A stretch of DNA of 64,000 bases, taken from the NCBI GenBank assembly GCA_003255025.1, contig QANY01000011.1:335667-399666 (forward strand). Reading direction: 5' to 3'. The notes beneath the pieces are model-generated. The model was not told the origin of the DNA and did not search any database. It saw only the letters and a program-made list of their open reading frames with translations. A program made the position numbers and the translations under genes. Below, piece by piece: positions 34,328 to 46,530 of the stretch (its first letter is position 1; every line of letters begins with the position of its first letter). This stretch comes from Datisca glomerata (taxonomy: Eukaryota > Streptophyta > Magnoliopsida > Cucurbitales > Datiscaceae).

Positions 34328-36283
34328 CCACACCTCTCTCATTCTCCGTCTCTCTCTTTGACAGTTTCCCCTCCCCTATAATCGTTCTTCAATCACTTTC
34401 TCCCAGCCTTCCATTCCTTGTCGAAGCCCCTCCACTATGCATCTTCATCCTCATTTATTCGTCAACACCTCTCCTCCATTGATCACGGTAAATGATTTAT
34501 TGTTTCTTCTCTTTTCTTTCTCTAATCAACTTAGATTTTGATCAATTCATTGAGGCACAAATCAGAATTTTTATTCTCTAATTTTCAGCGATTTACATTC
34601 TTTTCCGTCACTGCTTGAGTCATTTTTACATCGTCGCCACCCATCAATTCTGGTAAGGCATTTGTTTTTTTCTCTCTCTCGTACTCGGTTCTATTTCTTT
34701 GCCTCAAGTTTTCAGTCTCTCTATTTCCTTCTCTTTTCTCTATGTTTTGTTGCTCTCTCTGATCTCATCCCTATATTTCTTGTTTTCTTTTCCTTCCATT
34801 GCAGCCCCCTTGTCATATTCTCTAGATTGTTGCTTCATCACCGCTGCCTTCGTTAAGCTTGCTTTCCTTTCTTTGTTCACTCCCTGTTCGTACTGTAACT
34901 AGGTCTTGTGACCCAGTTCGTCTTGACCCGAACCGACCCTGACATCACCTAAACATAAACTGATTCAATTGAACTAGGCCGAACCAAGTAAACCAGACCA
35001 GACCGAATCAGTCCAGCACATCAGAATTCAACCGAATTTAGACCTCCCGAACTTAACCATTTGATCAGTTTACACCTGGTTTATTTTCCACCTCTTTCTA
35101 ACATCACTCACCTTCCTAGTTAATTAAATAATTATAGTTATTATATGAATATTTTTTTGATCTGGGATCCTTGGATTTCAAGTCATTAGTTGTTGAATTA
35201 AATTCGTAGCAATCCAAGTAAGTGAACTTATGTAGTAATTTGATTCATATGTTACGAATGTAGTGTATTTAATTTAATATTGCTTTCTGTTGTTAAATTT
35301 TAAGATCAAGTGTTTTATTTATTTTTCCCTATCATGATAAAGTAGTTACCATGTTATATATGATTAGGCTTTGAGCTTTACATGCATTAGCTATAACATT
35401 TATGTTCACGAATAAGTTGCATGTTAGCCATGAGTACAAGTTACCATGAGTCATGAAATTAATCCAAGTAAAATGATTGATAAATAAATAATAGCTTAGA
35501 CATATCCCTTAGTTATCAAGCGACCAGGCTGATCACGTTATGTTAGTAGCTTTATGGATGGGTGTCACCATGTTCATGTCAGCGTCCTTAAGTTTTTGAT
35601 ATTCTTAAGTGACATCAAGTTCAAGTGTGAATCAGTTTTGGTTAGTTTGTTAATTGGAAAATATGTCTAGTCGAATCATGATAAGACAAGTTACAAGTGC
35701 AAGTTTAAGTTACATGATAATCATGAAATTCAACTATGTTAGTTACAAGTACTTTATGTGATTTAATAATCAAATGAATATGTTAAATTACAATCACATG
35801 AGTTACTTGTTTATATTTATGTCATGTGAAACTTTAATATGTAATTTTACTTACTGAGTATTTTTAATACTCACTCATCTATAGATGATTGTATTGCAAG
35901 TGATGGTGAGCAACATGTGTGAGGGATTATCATAGCCAATGAAAATAGGAAGTTTTTAGTTAATTATGATTATATGACATTAGAGAGAGATTTTTAGTGA
36001 ACTTACAGTTGATTCAGAAATTTATGAATTTTCATGGTTTAGTCTACAATAATATGTTTGACTTTCACCCTTTATGGATTTTCACGATTGACTTTATTAC
36101 ATATTAATGTATCATTTATTACAGTTTATTAAATAGATATTTTCTTAAAATAATTTTAGGCTTCCTTTATTAATGTAGGTTTTCAATTCAGGGTTTTTCT
36201 CAAATTAGGATTTCAATCGAATTGAAAATTTTTGAATTGTGAAATTTCATGCATGATTAACCATCGGGGATCGGGGTGTTACA

Positions 36284-36540
36284 CTTGGACTCTATAGATT
36301 ATAAGTTTTTATTTCAGTTGTACTTTTTATATGGACATTTTATTAAATAAATTTGAAATTGGTTACATTTCATTATGAGCACTATAATTTTCATAATTAT
36401 ACATGATAAGGAAGTATGTCAATGAGTTGTCATTGGCTCACTTACATAGAAGCCACTTCTGGCGCTTGAAAATAGTTCATGGATTAGACAAGTGCTGTTT
36501 CAACGTTGTGGAGTGAATGAAACAAATCTCATGTCACTTT
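36284..36540. other. Short spacer between two LTR families
   Basis: No gene or repeat recognised. It is the left flank of the LTR at 36541. Confidence 0.4.
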
Positions 36541-38320
36541 TGTTAGAATTATGTCCATAAAGTAGGGTGTAATAACTATTTATGAGTATTTAGTTATTTC
36601 TCAGACATTTTTTATATAAAATTTAATGAATAATGAAATTTTTTTCTATTAATTAAAGTGCGTTTATAATTAACTCAAGTCCTGGAACTATTGTCAATGT
36701 AAAAAAAGTAAAGACAGAGGGGTCTTCCAGATAAATTCTTCTGAAATAGTTCAGAATGTTATTCACAGTCGTAGAATTAACTGGGCATTTGAGTTCGATT
36801 ATGATTGTTAGGTTGAACATGATAATGCCGATCTTGGGGCATGGGAGTGGAGACTCTAGCGGTTGACCTAGACATGTTGTGGAACATGTTGAATAGGCCA
36901 ATGATAAATTAGTTTAGAGCAAATTCATTTATCTAACTCTAAATCTAATCGTTACATCTTAAGGATATTTTCATAATTAGCTTAATCATGAGGTGAACGC
37001 GAAACTTAACTTAGTTAGTTACTATATTTGATATACCAAATTAGTGAGTTCAAATTGCCAGACGATACCTTAACTGTTAGGATCGTGATTCAACTATGTT
37101 GGAGTTGCGTAATTCACAGATATGAAAATTCATGGTAAGATTACAAGAGCAACAATATCATCTTATGCTTTTATTGATAGATGTGTGACTAAATTAAATT
37201 GGCTAAGTATTCGATGAATTGAATCATTGAATAAGACATGATGAATTGTACGAGACAATTCATAGTTAATAAAGAAGTCAAGGAAATAACAATTAGAGGA
37301 GTAAAATGGTAATTTTAGTTCTCGTTCTTGTTATTGATATTCATGAAGGGTAATATGTTGAAACATTCTGTGGACCGTGAAATAGAAGTGTTTATTTGCA
37401 CTAACAGAAAATGTCACGCGAATGAATCGAGAGTTGATTCAGCATCAGACCTATAGTGGAATCGTACAATGCATGATCCTATTGCTTTATTCATATGGGT
37501 CTATTCGATCTCAAGAGTAGCTCATATGGACATGAATGAAAAATAACACCAGTTAGACAAAAAATGTGCTTTAGATCAAAGTATATTTCCCGAACCCATA
37601 TGTGATGCGTGTTGTCACTTAATTATTGAAGAGCAAGTAATTAATGTTCAAATTAATTAATTAGTTATTGGATAATTATTGGATAATTAGTAAATAAAAG
37701 AAATTAATTAATTAATTGATAAAGATCAATTTAATTTTTCAATTTGGATTGATGAATTTGGACATAACATTGACTATAGGGAGACATGCAATTTTCGGCA
37801 ATAGCAAATATTAGGGGGTGAATTTTCGGTAATTTAACATATATGAGTACATGTGCAAATTCCGTAATTATTATATAAGGGATGGTAATAGGTTGCATCA
37901 CTAACCCTAACATAGTGTGTGATTATACAAAACTGAGAAAACATAGTTTCTCTCCCTCCCCTTAGTTGTCGCTGAAATACACATAGTAGAATGAAAAATC
38001 TGATTTTTCTTCTCTAGTTATTTTGAGAGCCAACACTAAAACCTAATCAACGTTCGATTGAGATAAACTTCAGAATCTTACTAGTTGTTGTTGGTGTAAA
38101 GTCTGATTTAAGTTCTACGAAGAACGAAGAACGAAGAACACGAGATAATCAATTGAATTCCACCAAGGTAGAAAATCTCTGATACAAGAAAGGTATAATC
38201 GTAAGTATGGTTTTAATATTTAATATGATTAAATTGGTTTTAGAAAAATATTGATATTCAGCCAACGAACCGTTCGTGTTTTAGAAAATTTTCTTTAAAT
38301 TTTTAAAACTCGATCCAACA
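36541..38320 (+). mobile_element. LTR-A (1780 bp) of the copia family in 36-53 kb
   Basis: It starts TGTTAGAATTATGTCCATAAAG and ends CGATCCAACA. It is followed by a worn primer site (CAGGTATAAAGGC, for TGGTATCAGAGC) and a leader similar to that after LTR-B. Much of its body aligns by eye with LTR-B and LTR-C (the GGGGCATGGGAGTGGAGA and ACGGTCCA/GGACCGTGAA words). Confidence 0.85.
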
Positions 38321-40000
38321 ACAGGTATAAAGGCCTTTGGTTCTTGATTGCACATATTTAATTTTTAAACGTATGTATCGTTGGATGTTGTGATATTGGT
38401 ATATTATTTTGTATGGTAGATTCAAAATAGTTTTGAATGTGTTTTATGGATGGATCCCAATCTATTGGCTCTAGACGTTTTGTTTTTCAATTTTTGAATT
38501 GATGTACGCTGAAATTGAAGCATAGGATTTTATGTAATTTATTTTCTTGCAAAAGTGTATTTTATTTAAATTCCATGTAATCTGTCGCCGCCTCAAAAAG
38601 TCACTATAGAAAACCGTCACCGTCACCGTCTCCACCGCCGTTATCATCAGTACTACAGTCGCTGGACGTTGCCGCTGCTCTCATTGCCAGTCTCCGCCGC
38701 CGCTCACCGCTGACTCCTACCCCACCGCTTACCGTTGTGACCCTGCGTGGTGGCTAGGGTTTTTGAAACTCTAGGCGATAACAATTAGGGTTTAGCGAGC
38801 CCTGTGATGTTTCGCGGAAATCATTATCCTATCTTTTATCTTTAAAATTTTTAATTTTGAATTTTGAATTTTAAACGAATAAAAGATAATTATCAATTTT
38901 GTCTTTTTATCTTTTAAATTTTGAATTCAAAAGATAATGATCTATTTTATATTTTTATCTTTTGAATTTTGAATTCAAAGATAATTATCAAATTTGTCTT
39001 TTTATCTTTTGAATTTTAAATTCAAAAGATAATTATCAATTTAAACTTTTTATATTTGAGTTTTGATTTTAAAAAATGATATTTAATGAGATTATTTAAT
39101 TAGAAAAATAATTTTCTTTAATTAAAGTGTTTTGATCAAATCTTGAAAATGTGACAACATTGTTGCAAAGAGTACGGAATTGGTGGGACTTTCTGAAGGA
39201 TAAGGAGACAATTACAGATGCCATTGAGACTAGTATTTGAATTATTATAATTTATTTATTATTTTTTATGGATTGTAAATAAAAATGACCAAATAAAGAG
39301 GTTAATTTTGAATGAATTATTTATTATTAATCTTTCATCATAATATAACATGCCATATAGAGATAAGGATATGCCAATATTAAAATGTCATGTATCATGT
39401 ACATGCATCATTGTAGTTTAAATTTATAATGGGTAATAATTTAAATTAATAAAGAGTTATAATTTGTTTTTACAAATTAATAAAGAGTTATAATTTTTTT
39501 GGAAAACAATGAAATATCTATTATTCTAAAAACTAAGTGGGAGGATCGTTTATGTTAAAACGTTTCCAAGGTCGACAACGCAAACTTGATCGTGGCACAA
39601 AGAATGGTTTAGAGCCGCCTTAGCGGTCCTCTCCTCAGTGGGAGAAACTTGGAAATCGTGTCGTTTTGAGTCATCGAGTTGCTTAAGAAGCTAAATCTTG
39701 TAAAGAAAATGGTGAGGAATGACTATTCCTAGATGGACTGTTAGTTCACGGCAACTTTTAAAACTGATGCATTGGTTGAACACTTAGACCAAAGCCCATT
39801 GGAATCCCTCATAGGGGCTAGTCAATGGGGCGAAGGTGACCAAAATCATTAATGATTGGTTAAGCTATATGTAATGATATCTTGAGAAGCGTTAACCAAA
39901 CGAGAGGAGTCTTGATGTGCTAGGAGGTAGCTTGGACGTTGTCCTTAGATGAGACAAGCTATCGTTGTTGATCGTAAAATCATGGAAGAAATATGTTTTA
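38321..40000 (+). mobile_element. Copia leader after LTR-A, coding region lost
   Basis: A leader parallel to 42665-44600: CCGCC-rich patch 38585-38750, AATTAGGGTTTAG at 38785, AT-rich repeats, CTAAGTGGGAGG at 39533, AACGTTTCCAAGGTCG, CTTAGCGGTCCTCTC, and the GGTAGCTTGGACGTTG..CTTAGATGAGACAAGC block at 39926. It ends just where gag should begin. An inverted LTR piece follows. Confidence 0.75.
38880..39040. repeat. Tandem 48-bp AAAAGATAAT...ATCTTTT units in the leader
   Basis: AAAGATAAT starts recur near 38880, 38929, 38977 and 39024 (period 47-49 bp), each followed by a TTTTTATCTTTT half. Each unit is therefore itself an imperfect inverted repeat. Confidence 0.8.
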
Positions 40001-40019
40001 TGTTGGACTGGTGGTTTTA

Positions 40020-40878
40020 GAAATTTTTACATATATCCCTACATTTCAAATTTCTGAAAATTAATCCCCAAAATAACCATGATGGCCGAATTTTGTATAT
40101 ATCCGCTTAAAATTTGTGTTGTATCGAAATTCATCAATCCAATTGATAAATTTAATTGATCTCTATCAATTAATTAATTAATTAATTAATTTATTTACTA
40201 ATTATTCAATAATTATAAAATAATAAATTAATTAATTTCAATATAATTAATCACATTTAACTAATTATGTGACAACACCCATCACATGTGAGTGTAGAAA
40301 ATACACCTTGGCATCAAAATATATTTTGGACCAACTTATATCGTTTCTTTTATTCCTGCTCTCATGAGCTATTCCTAAGAGCGATGAACTCACATAAACA
40401 AAGTTATAGGATTCAAATATCCGATGAATTTATCTTTATAAATTTCTGACCTATTTAATTATAATATCGTACGACTCCACTATATGTTCGATGTCAAATC
40501 AACTCTTGATTCATGCGCGCTAAATTTTCTATTGGTGCAAAAAATAATAAACTCTTTTATTTCACGGTCCACGTAATATTTTAACATATTACAAATAGTG
40601 AATATCAGTAACAAGAGTGGAGATGTAAAATTATCATTTTACCCCTTTTATTATTATTTTCTTAACTCATTTATTGACTGTGAATAAGAAAGACATAATA
40701 GTGAATTGTCTCGTATAATTCACAAGTCTTAATCAATGACTCAATTCATTGAATACCAGACTTGGTTTATTTATTCACGCACCCATCAATAAAGCATAAG
40801 GTGGTATTGTTGCTTTCGTAATTCAACCATGAATTTTCATATATGTGAATCATGTAACTCTAACATAGTTGAATTACG
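40020..40878 (-). mobile_element. Inverted partial LTR of the same copia family
   Basis: The reverse complement of this segment follows the middle of LTR-B (about 41373-42040) in order, for example CCTTATGCTTTATTGATGGG, TCACGCGCATGAATC-like and GACAACACC..CACATG blocks. It stops exactly at the start of LTR-B. It has no LTR termini of its own. Confidence 0.75.
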
Positions 40879-42664
40879 CGTTGGGATTATGTCAATAAAG
40901 TATGGTGTAATAACTATTTATGAGTTTTTAGTTATTTCTCAGACATTTTGTATTACTGAATTTAGTGAATAAATAAAAGTTTTCCTTTAATGAAAGTGCG
41001 TTTATAATTTACTCAAGTCCTGAAACTATTATCAACCTAAGAAGAGTAAGAGACAGAGGAGTCTTCCATACAAATTCTTTTGAAATATTTCAGAATGTTA
41101 TTCGGAATCTTAGGGTCGACTGGGTAATAAAATCTGATTACGATTGTTAGGTTGAACCAATGGATGCCTGTCTTGGGGCATGGGAGTGGAGAATTAAATG
41201 GTTAACCTAGACGTGTTATGAAACATGTTGAATAGACCGGTAACAAATTAGTTTAGAGCAAAAACCATTTACCTAGCTCTAAATCTTATTGACTTAGTTA
41301 CTTGCGATCTTTGATATGTGAAATGGGTGAGTTCGAATTGGCGGACAATATCTCAGCTGTTGAGATCGTAATTCAATTATATTAGAGTTACGTGATTCAT
41401 AGATATGTAAATTTGTGGTTGAATGGTGAAAGTAACAATATCACCTTATGCTTTATTGATGGGTGTGTAAATAAATTAATCGGGCCTGGTATTTAATGAA
41501 TTAAGTAATTAATTAAGACTTGTGAATTGTACGACAATTCACTATTATGTCTTTCTTATTCACAGTCAATAAAAGATTTAATGAAATAATAACAAGAGGG
41601 TAAAATGGTATTTTTACATCCCCGCTCGTGTTATTTAACGATGGGTAATATGTTAAAATGTTATGTGGATCGTGAAATAAAAGATTTTATTTGTACTAAC
41701 TGAAAATGTGGCGTGCATGAATCGAGACTTGATTCGGCATTGAACCTATAGTGGAGTAGTACAATGTTAGGATTAAATAGGTCAGGAATTTATAAAGATA
41801 AATTCGTCGGGTATTTGAATCCTATAGTTTTGTTCATATGAGTCCATTCGATCTCAGGAATAAGTTATGAGAATAGGAATAGAAGAAACGATATCAATTG
41901 GACCAAAATATATTTTTGTGCCAATGTGTATTTCTTACACTCATATATGATTGGTGTTGTCACTTAATTAGTTAAATGTGATTAATTATGATTATTTTGG
42001 GGTTAATTTTCAAAAATTTGAAATATAAGGATATATTTATAAATTCTTAAGATAACTATATATATGTGATAGCAATTTAATTAGCACAATGGAATTGTAT
42101 TAGATATAACAATACTTTAGAGCACAGTTATTGATACTGATCAATATAGTGTGTAATTACTCAAATATGAAAAGAGTTTTCTTCCCCCCCTCACATGTTT
42201 CCGCCGAATTTCAAATTGAAGGAAGAAAATTTTGAATTTTCTTATTCAGTCGTTTTTAGAGCCACACTTAGTTCCTAAACAATTTTTCACAAGATATATT
42301 TCTTAAATTAACGAGTGGTTATTGGTGTGACAAAAATTTTGGGAAATTGGTTCTTGAAGATCGTACTTGGATTTTGGTTCTTGAAGATCAAGCTTGAAGA
42401 TTTGGATCTTGAACTTTGAAGAATGTGAAGAACGAATACAAGAATTTCACCAATTCTGAAAATCTTCGATACATCGCAAATGTGAAAATCGTTTCAACCG
42501 TTTTCTTTTCGTTTCAATATCTGATATGCATGATCATTTGTTGTTTTGGTTTTTAATTATTCAATTTGATTAAATAAGTTTTAGAAATATTTTTGATATT
42601 CTGCTCACAAACCGTTCGTGGTTCAAACTTGTTTTTCTTTAATTTTAAAACCATCGATCCAACA
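40879..42664 (+). mobile_element. LTR-B (1786 bp), 5' LTR of the plus-strand copia element
   Basis: It runs from CGTTGGGATTATGTCAATAAAG (first T of the TG end changed to C) to CGATCCAACA. A proper primer site, TTGGTATCAGAGAC, follows at 42666. It is longer by 6 bp than LTR-A. It belongs with the gag-pol at 44699-48650. Confidence 0.85.
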
Positions 42665-42869
42665 ATTGGTATCAGAGACATATGTTCTTGATTATGAATA
42701 TAAATATTTGAAACGAACGTATTAATGAATTTGTTGAATTTGTTCGTGGTTCAAACTTGTTTTTCTTTAATTTTAAAACCATCGATCCAACATTTGGTAT
42801 CAAAGACATATGTTCTTGATTATGAATATAAATATTTGAAATGAACATATCGATGAATTTGTTGAATTT
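42614..42869 (+). repeat. 128-bp tandem duplication across LTR end and primer site
   Basis: The segment starting GTTCGTGGTTCAAACTTG at 42614 is repeated from 42742. It includes the LTR terminus, the primer-binding site (second copy TTGGTATCAAAGAC) and the TATGTTCTTGATTATGAATA block. The copies differ by few bases. Confidence 0.85.
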
Positions 42870-44690
42870 GGCATATATTTTTGTACAGTAGATTCAAATC
42901 TGTTTGAATGTGTTATATGATTGGATCTCTATCTATTGCCTCTAGGCGTTTTTGCTTTCAATTTAGAATTGATGTACGCCGGATTTGAGATATAAGATTT
43001 TATGTAATTTATTTTATTGCAAAAGTTGTAATTTTTTATAAATTTGATGTAATATTTCCACCGACTCGAAAACCGTCAGAAAATGCAATCGTCTAAAGTT
43101 GCCGCCACCGAAGACCTGCCGCCGAAAAAGTCATCGGGAAAATGCTACTGGAAAGTTACCAGAAAAGTTGCCAGAATAGTCACCACCTGTTGCCGCCGCC
43201 ACCACCCTCGCTGTGCCACACCACCTCCTACTGTCCACTGCCGTGCCCTGTGTGGTGACTAAAGTTTATGAAACCCTAAGCGATAAGAATTAGGGTTTAG
43301 GAAACCCTGTGATCTTTTAAAAAAACCCTAATCTCATCTTTTATCTTTAATATTTTGAATTTTGGTTTTATACATATAAAAGATAATTAAAGTTAAAAAA
43401 ATATGGCATCAGATATTTAAAATATATTTATCCATTTTATCTATTTTATGTTTTGAAATTTGATTTTAAAAGATGATTATCTATTTTTATCCTTTAATCT
43501 TTTAGATTTTATATTCATTTTTCATTTTATCTTTTGAATTTTGAATTTAAAAGATAATTATCTATTTATCTTTTATCTTTCAAATTTTAAATTTTAAAAT
43601 GATTATAATGAGATTATTTAATTAGAAAACCAGTTTTCCTTAATTAAAGGTTTTTGAATAAAATTCAAATTTTGAATTTTTTTAAATTTAAAATTTGAAT
43701 TTTGAAAATTCAAAATTCAAATTTGAATATTGAATTTGAATTTTGAAATTTAAATTTTAAATTTAAATTTTAAAATGGGAATGAAATTTTATAAATAGTT
43801 ACAAATTGGTGGAACTTTCTGAAGGACAAAAAGACAATTGCAGACGCCATGATGATTAGTATTTAAATTAATTATAATTTATTTATTATTCTTTTATGGG
43901 TTGTAATTAGAAATGAGCCACTAGAGAGGTTAATTTTGAATGGATGATTTATTAATAACCTCACATCATCATATAAAATGGCATATAGAAATATGGATAT
44001 GCCAATATCAAAATATCATGTAGCATGTACATGCATCGTTATAGTTTAATTCATAATGAGTTATAAGTTAAATACAATGTGAATTTTATAAAAGTATTAA
44101 ATTTTAAATTGGTATGTAAATTTTATAAAAGTTTATAATTTTTGAAACTTGTTTTTCTTCTTTCAAATTAATAAATAGTTATATTTTTTTAAAAACAACG
44201 AAAAATCCATTTTTTTTGAAAAACTATGTGGGGGGGGGTCTTTTACGTTGAAACGTTTCCAAGGTCCCCAACACAAATTTGATAGTGGCATGAAGAATGG
44301 TATAGAGCTGTCCTAGCGGTCCTCTCTTTAGTGGGAGAAACTTTGGAATTGTGTCACTTATAGTCGTCGAATTGCTTAAGAAGCTAAACTTTATAAAAGA
44401 AGAACTGAAGCACATTGGAATCCCTCATAGATGCTAGTTAGTGGTGCTAAGGTGACCAAAACCATTGGTGATTGGTTAAGCTAGATGTAGTGACATCTTG
44501 AGAAACGCTAACCAAATGAGAGGAGTCTCATTCAATAGGAGGTAGCTTGGACGTTGACCTTAGATGAGACAAGCTATCGTTGTTAATCGTAACATCATGG
44601 ATAAAATATTTTTTATTGAATTTTTCAATATTTAAGTATTTACATCATGCATCATACTTTCCTAAATGATTGAGTAGTTATTTACACCGT
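42665..44690 (+). mobile_element. Leader of the plus-strand copia element
   Basis: Non-coding. In order: CCGCC-rich patch at 43060-43260, AATTAGGGTTTAG at 43289, AT palindromic low-complexity sequence at 43655-43780 (AAATTT/GAATTT mixtures), a TGTGGGGGGGGG run at 44227, and the GGTAGCTTGGACGTTG block near 44541. It ends at gag. Confidence 0.7.
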
Positions 44691-44698
44691 TATATTTA

Positions 44699-45560
44699 TT
44701 GTTTTCAATTATCATGTCACTATCCACACTCTCAACTATCTTAAACACGAATAAACTTATTGGTGAAAATTACATAGATTGGAAATGTAATCTTGATATC
44801 GTGCTGACGGTAGAAAAGCACAAGTTTGTGCTCACTATCCTTTGTCCCCTTGAACCAATTGCTGAATCGACTCAAAAGGAAAATGATGTTTATGCTTCTT
44901 GGCTGCATTCTGATGAGATCGTAAGGTGTTACATCTTGGATTCTGTTAGCAATGTGTTGCAACAACAACATCAGAACATGAAAACTGTCATTGATATGAT
45001 GTTGAACATCATCAAAATGTTCTGAGATCAGGATCGTCAAGTCAAAAAGGAAGCTGTGCAAAACTTCATGAACTGTAGGATGAAACCTAGAACTCCCTCC
45101 CGTCAGAGAACATATGATGCTAATCATTAGTTATCTGAAAGAGATGGAGATCATGAGTGCTGAGGTAAATGGCGAGACACAAGTAGATATGATCATTGAG
45201 ACTATGCCTGACACTTTTGAGAACTTCAAACTTAATTATTCGATGAATAAGTCAAGGTACTCACTTCCTGAGCTGATAAAGGAACTGCAAACTACTGAGA
45301 CCCTGTTTCTGAAGGGAAAGAGGAAGACTAGAGAGGCAAACTTTACTGAAAGAAAGCCTTCTACCTCTGACGCAAAAAAAACATAGGAAAGATCCCAAGA
45401 AGGCTAAGAAGAAGAACTCAAAAGCTGCGAAAGGCAAGGGCACTGCAAAAGTGTACAAATCGAAAGACAAGTGTCATCATATTGGAACCGCTAGTCATTG
45501 AAAACGCAACTGTCGAGACTATCTTAAGGAGTTGAGATCTAAACATATAGTACTTATTAT
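44699..45560 (+). pseudogene. Copia gag (with zinc knuckle) of the plus-strand element
   Basis: Capsid-nucleocapsid protein. 44699-45025 is open and holds the UBN2/DUF4219-type start (TNKLIGENYIDWKCNLDIVL), then IRCYIL-like and NVLQQQHQN words. After a stop and frame change, 45114-45386 continues (IISYLKEMEIM, VDMIIETMPDTFENFKLNY, a basic stretch with FLKGKRK). The zinc knuckle region DKCHHIG..SH.KRNC near 45468-45510 is damaged: its second Cys is replaced by His and a stop is present. Several stops mean no full Gag can be made. Confidence 0.85.
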
Positions 45561-46530
45561 TGAGGCATGTTATGTGGCTGACTCTACTTTTTCTTGGATT
45601 GTAAACTCTGCAGAACCATATATCTTGTTCCCTGCAAAGGTTTAGGGAAATCAAAAGTCTTGACAAGGGGGGGTTCATCTTCCGTTGGAGAAATGGAGCA
45701 CTAGTATCAGTTGTATTTATGGAAACTATTAAATTGTCATTTGATAACAATTTTATGGTCTTACGTGATGTTTATTATATCTCAGTTTTTAGGAAGAACC
45801 TTATTTCAGTAGCAAAGTTTAATTGAGAAATGATTCAATTTAAATTTCATTGATAAAAATATTTGTATTTTTAGAAATGGCTATTTAATTACTATTGCAC
45901 ATTTGATAAATGAATTGTTTTACGTAAAACCAATAGTTCCAACGATATGTGACACCGAAATGAATGTTGATTCACAAATGGATGGTAAAAGATTGAAGTC
46001 TGACTCAATCGATCTAACATATTTGTGGCACTTACGCCTTGAGTATATTAGCTTGGACAGGATTAAAAGACTTGCGAAGGATGGTATTTTGTAAACTTTA
46101 AGTGTGGGATCACTACCCACATGTGAATCCTGTATAAAAGGTAAAATGGCCTAGAGACCATTTTCAGCGAAGGGTGAAAGAGCCAATCAATGCCTCGAAC
46201 TCTTACATAGTGATGTATGTGGTCCATTGTATGCCCAAGTAAGAGGAGGTTAAAAAAACTTCGTAACCTTCACTAATGACTACTCACATTTTCGTCATGT
46301 TTATTTAATGTGCCAAAAATATGAAACCTTTGAAAAGTTCAAAGAGTATAAGGCTACGGTTGAGAAACAATTGAGAAATAAATCAAAACACTACGATCCG
46401 ATCGTGGTGGAGAGTACTTGCTAAGAGAGTTTGAAGACTTTCTTAAGGAAGAAGGTATTATTTCTCAACTTACAGCACCTGACACTCCAGAACAGAATAG
46501 TGTGTCAGAGAGAAGGAATTGAACTCTGAT
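45561..46530 (+). pseudogene. Copia protease/integrase N-terminal part
   Basis: A damaged protease (FSWIVNSAEP where DSGAT is expected, so the catalytic Asp is lost) is followed by a KNLISVAKFN block. The pre-integrase domain at 45903-46094 (WHLRLEYISLDRIKRLAKDGIL) keeps the His of the HHCC finger, and CESCIKGKMA follows. The integrase core HSDVCGP..., FVTFTNDYSHFRHVYLM and FKEYKATVEKQL runs to a degraded ERRN motif near 46520. Stops and frameshifts are frequent. Confidence 0.8.

Larger units (their letters stand above)
33051..36283 (+). mobile_element. LTR copy 3, interrupted by a 1.2-kb insertion
   Basis: It starts CGTAATACCC, runs in parallel with copies 1 and 2 to the TATA-like region at 33120, breaks, and resumes at about 34328 with CACCTCTCTCATTCTCCG. 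The later blocks follow in order to about 36170. Its end differs from copies 1 and 2: about 110 extra bp finish GATCGGGGTGTTACA. That is the inverted form of the TGTAAYACCCC start and probably the true LTR end. Confidence 0.7.

Noticed and set aside
36653..36901. 82-codon minus-strand frame
   Set aside because: It lies inside LTR-A, and the matching part of LTR-B and LTR-C does not keep the frame.
45418..45750. Minus-strand 110-codon frame, with similar ones at 44741-45127 and 49454-49822
   Set aside because: They are antisense shadows of copia gag and protease.
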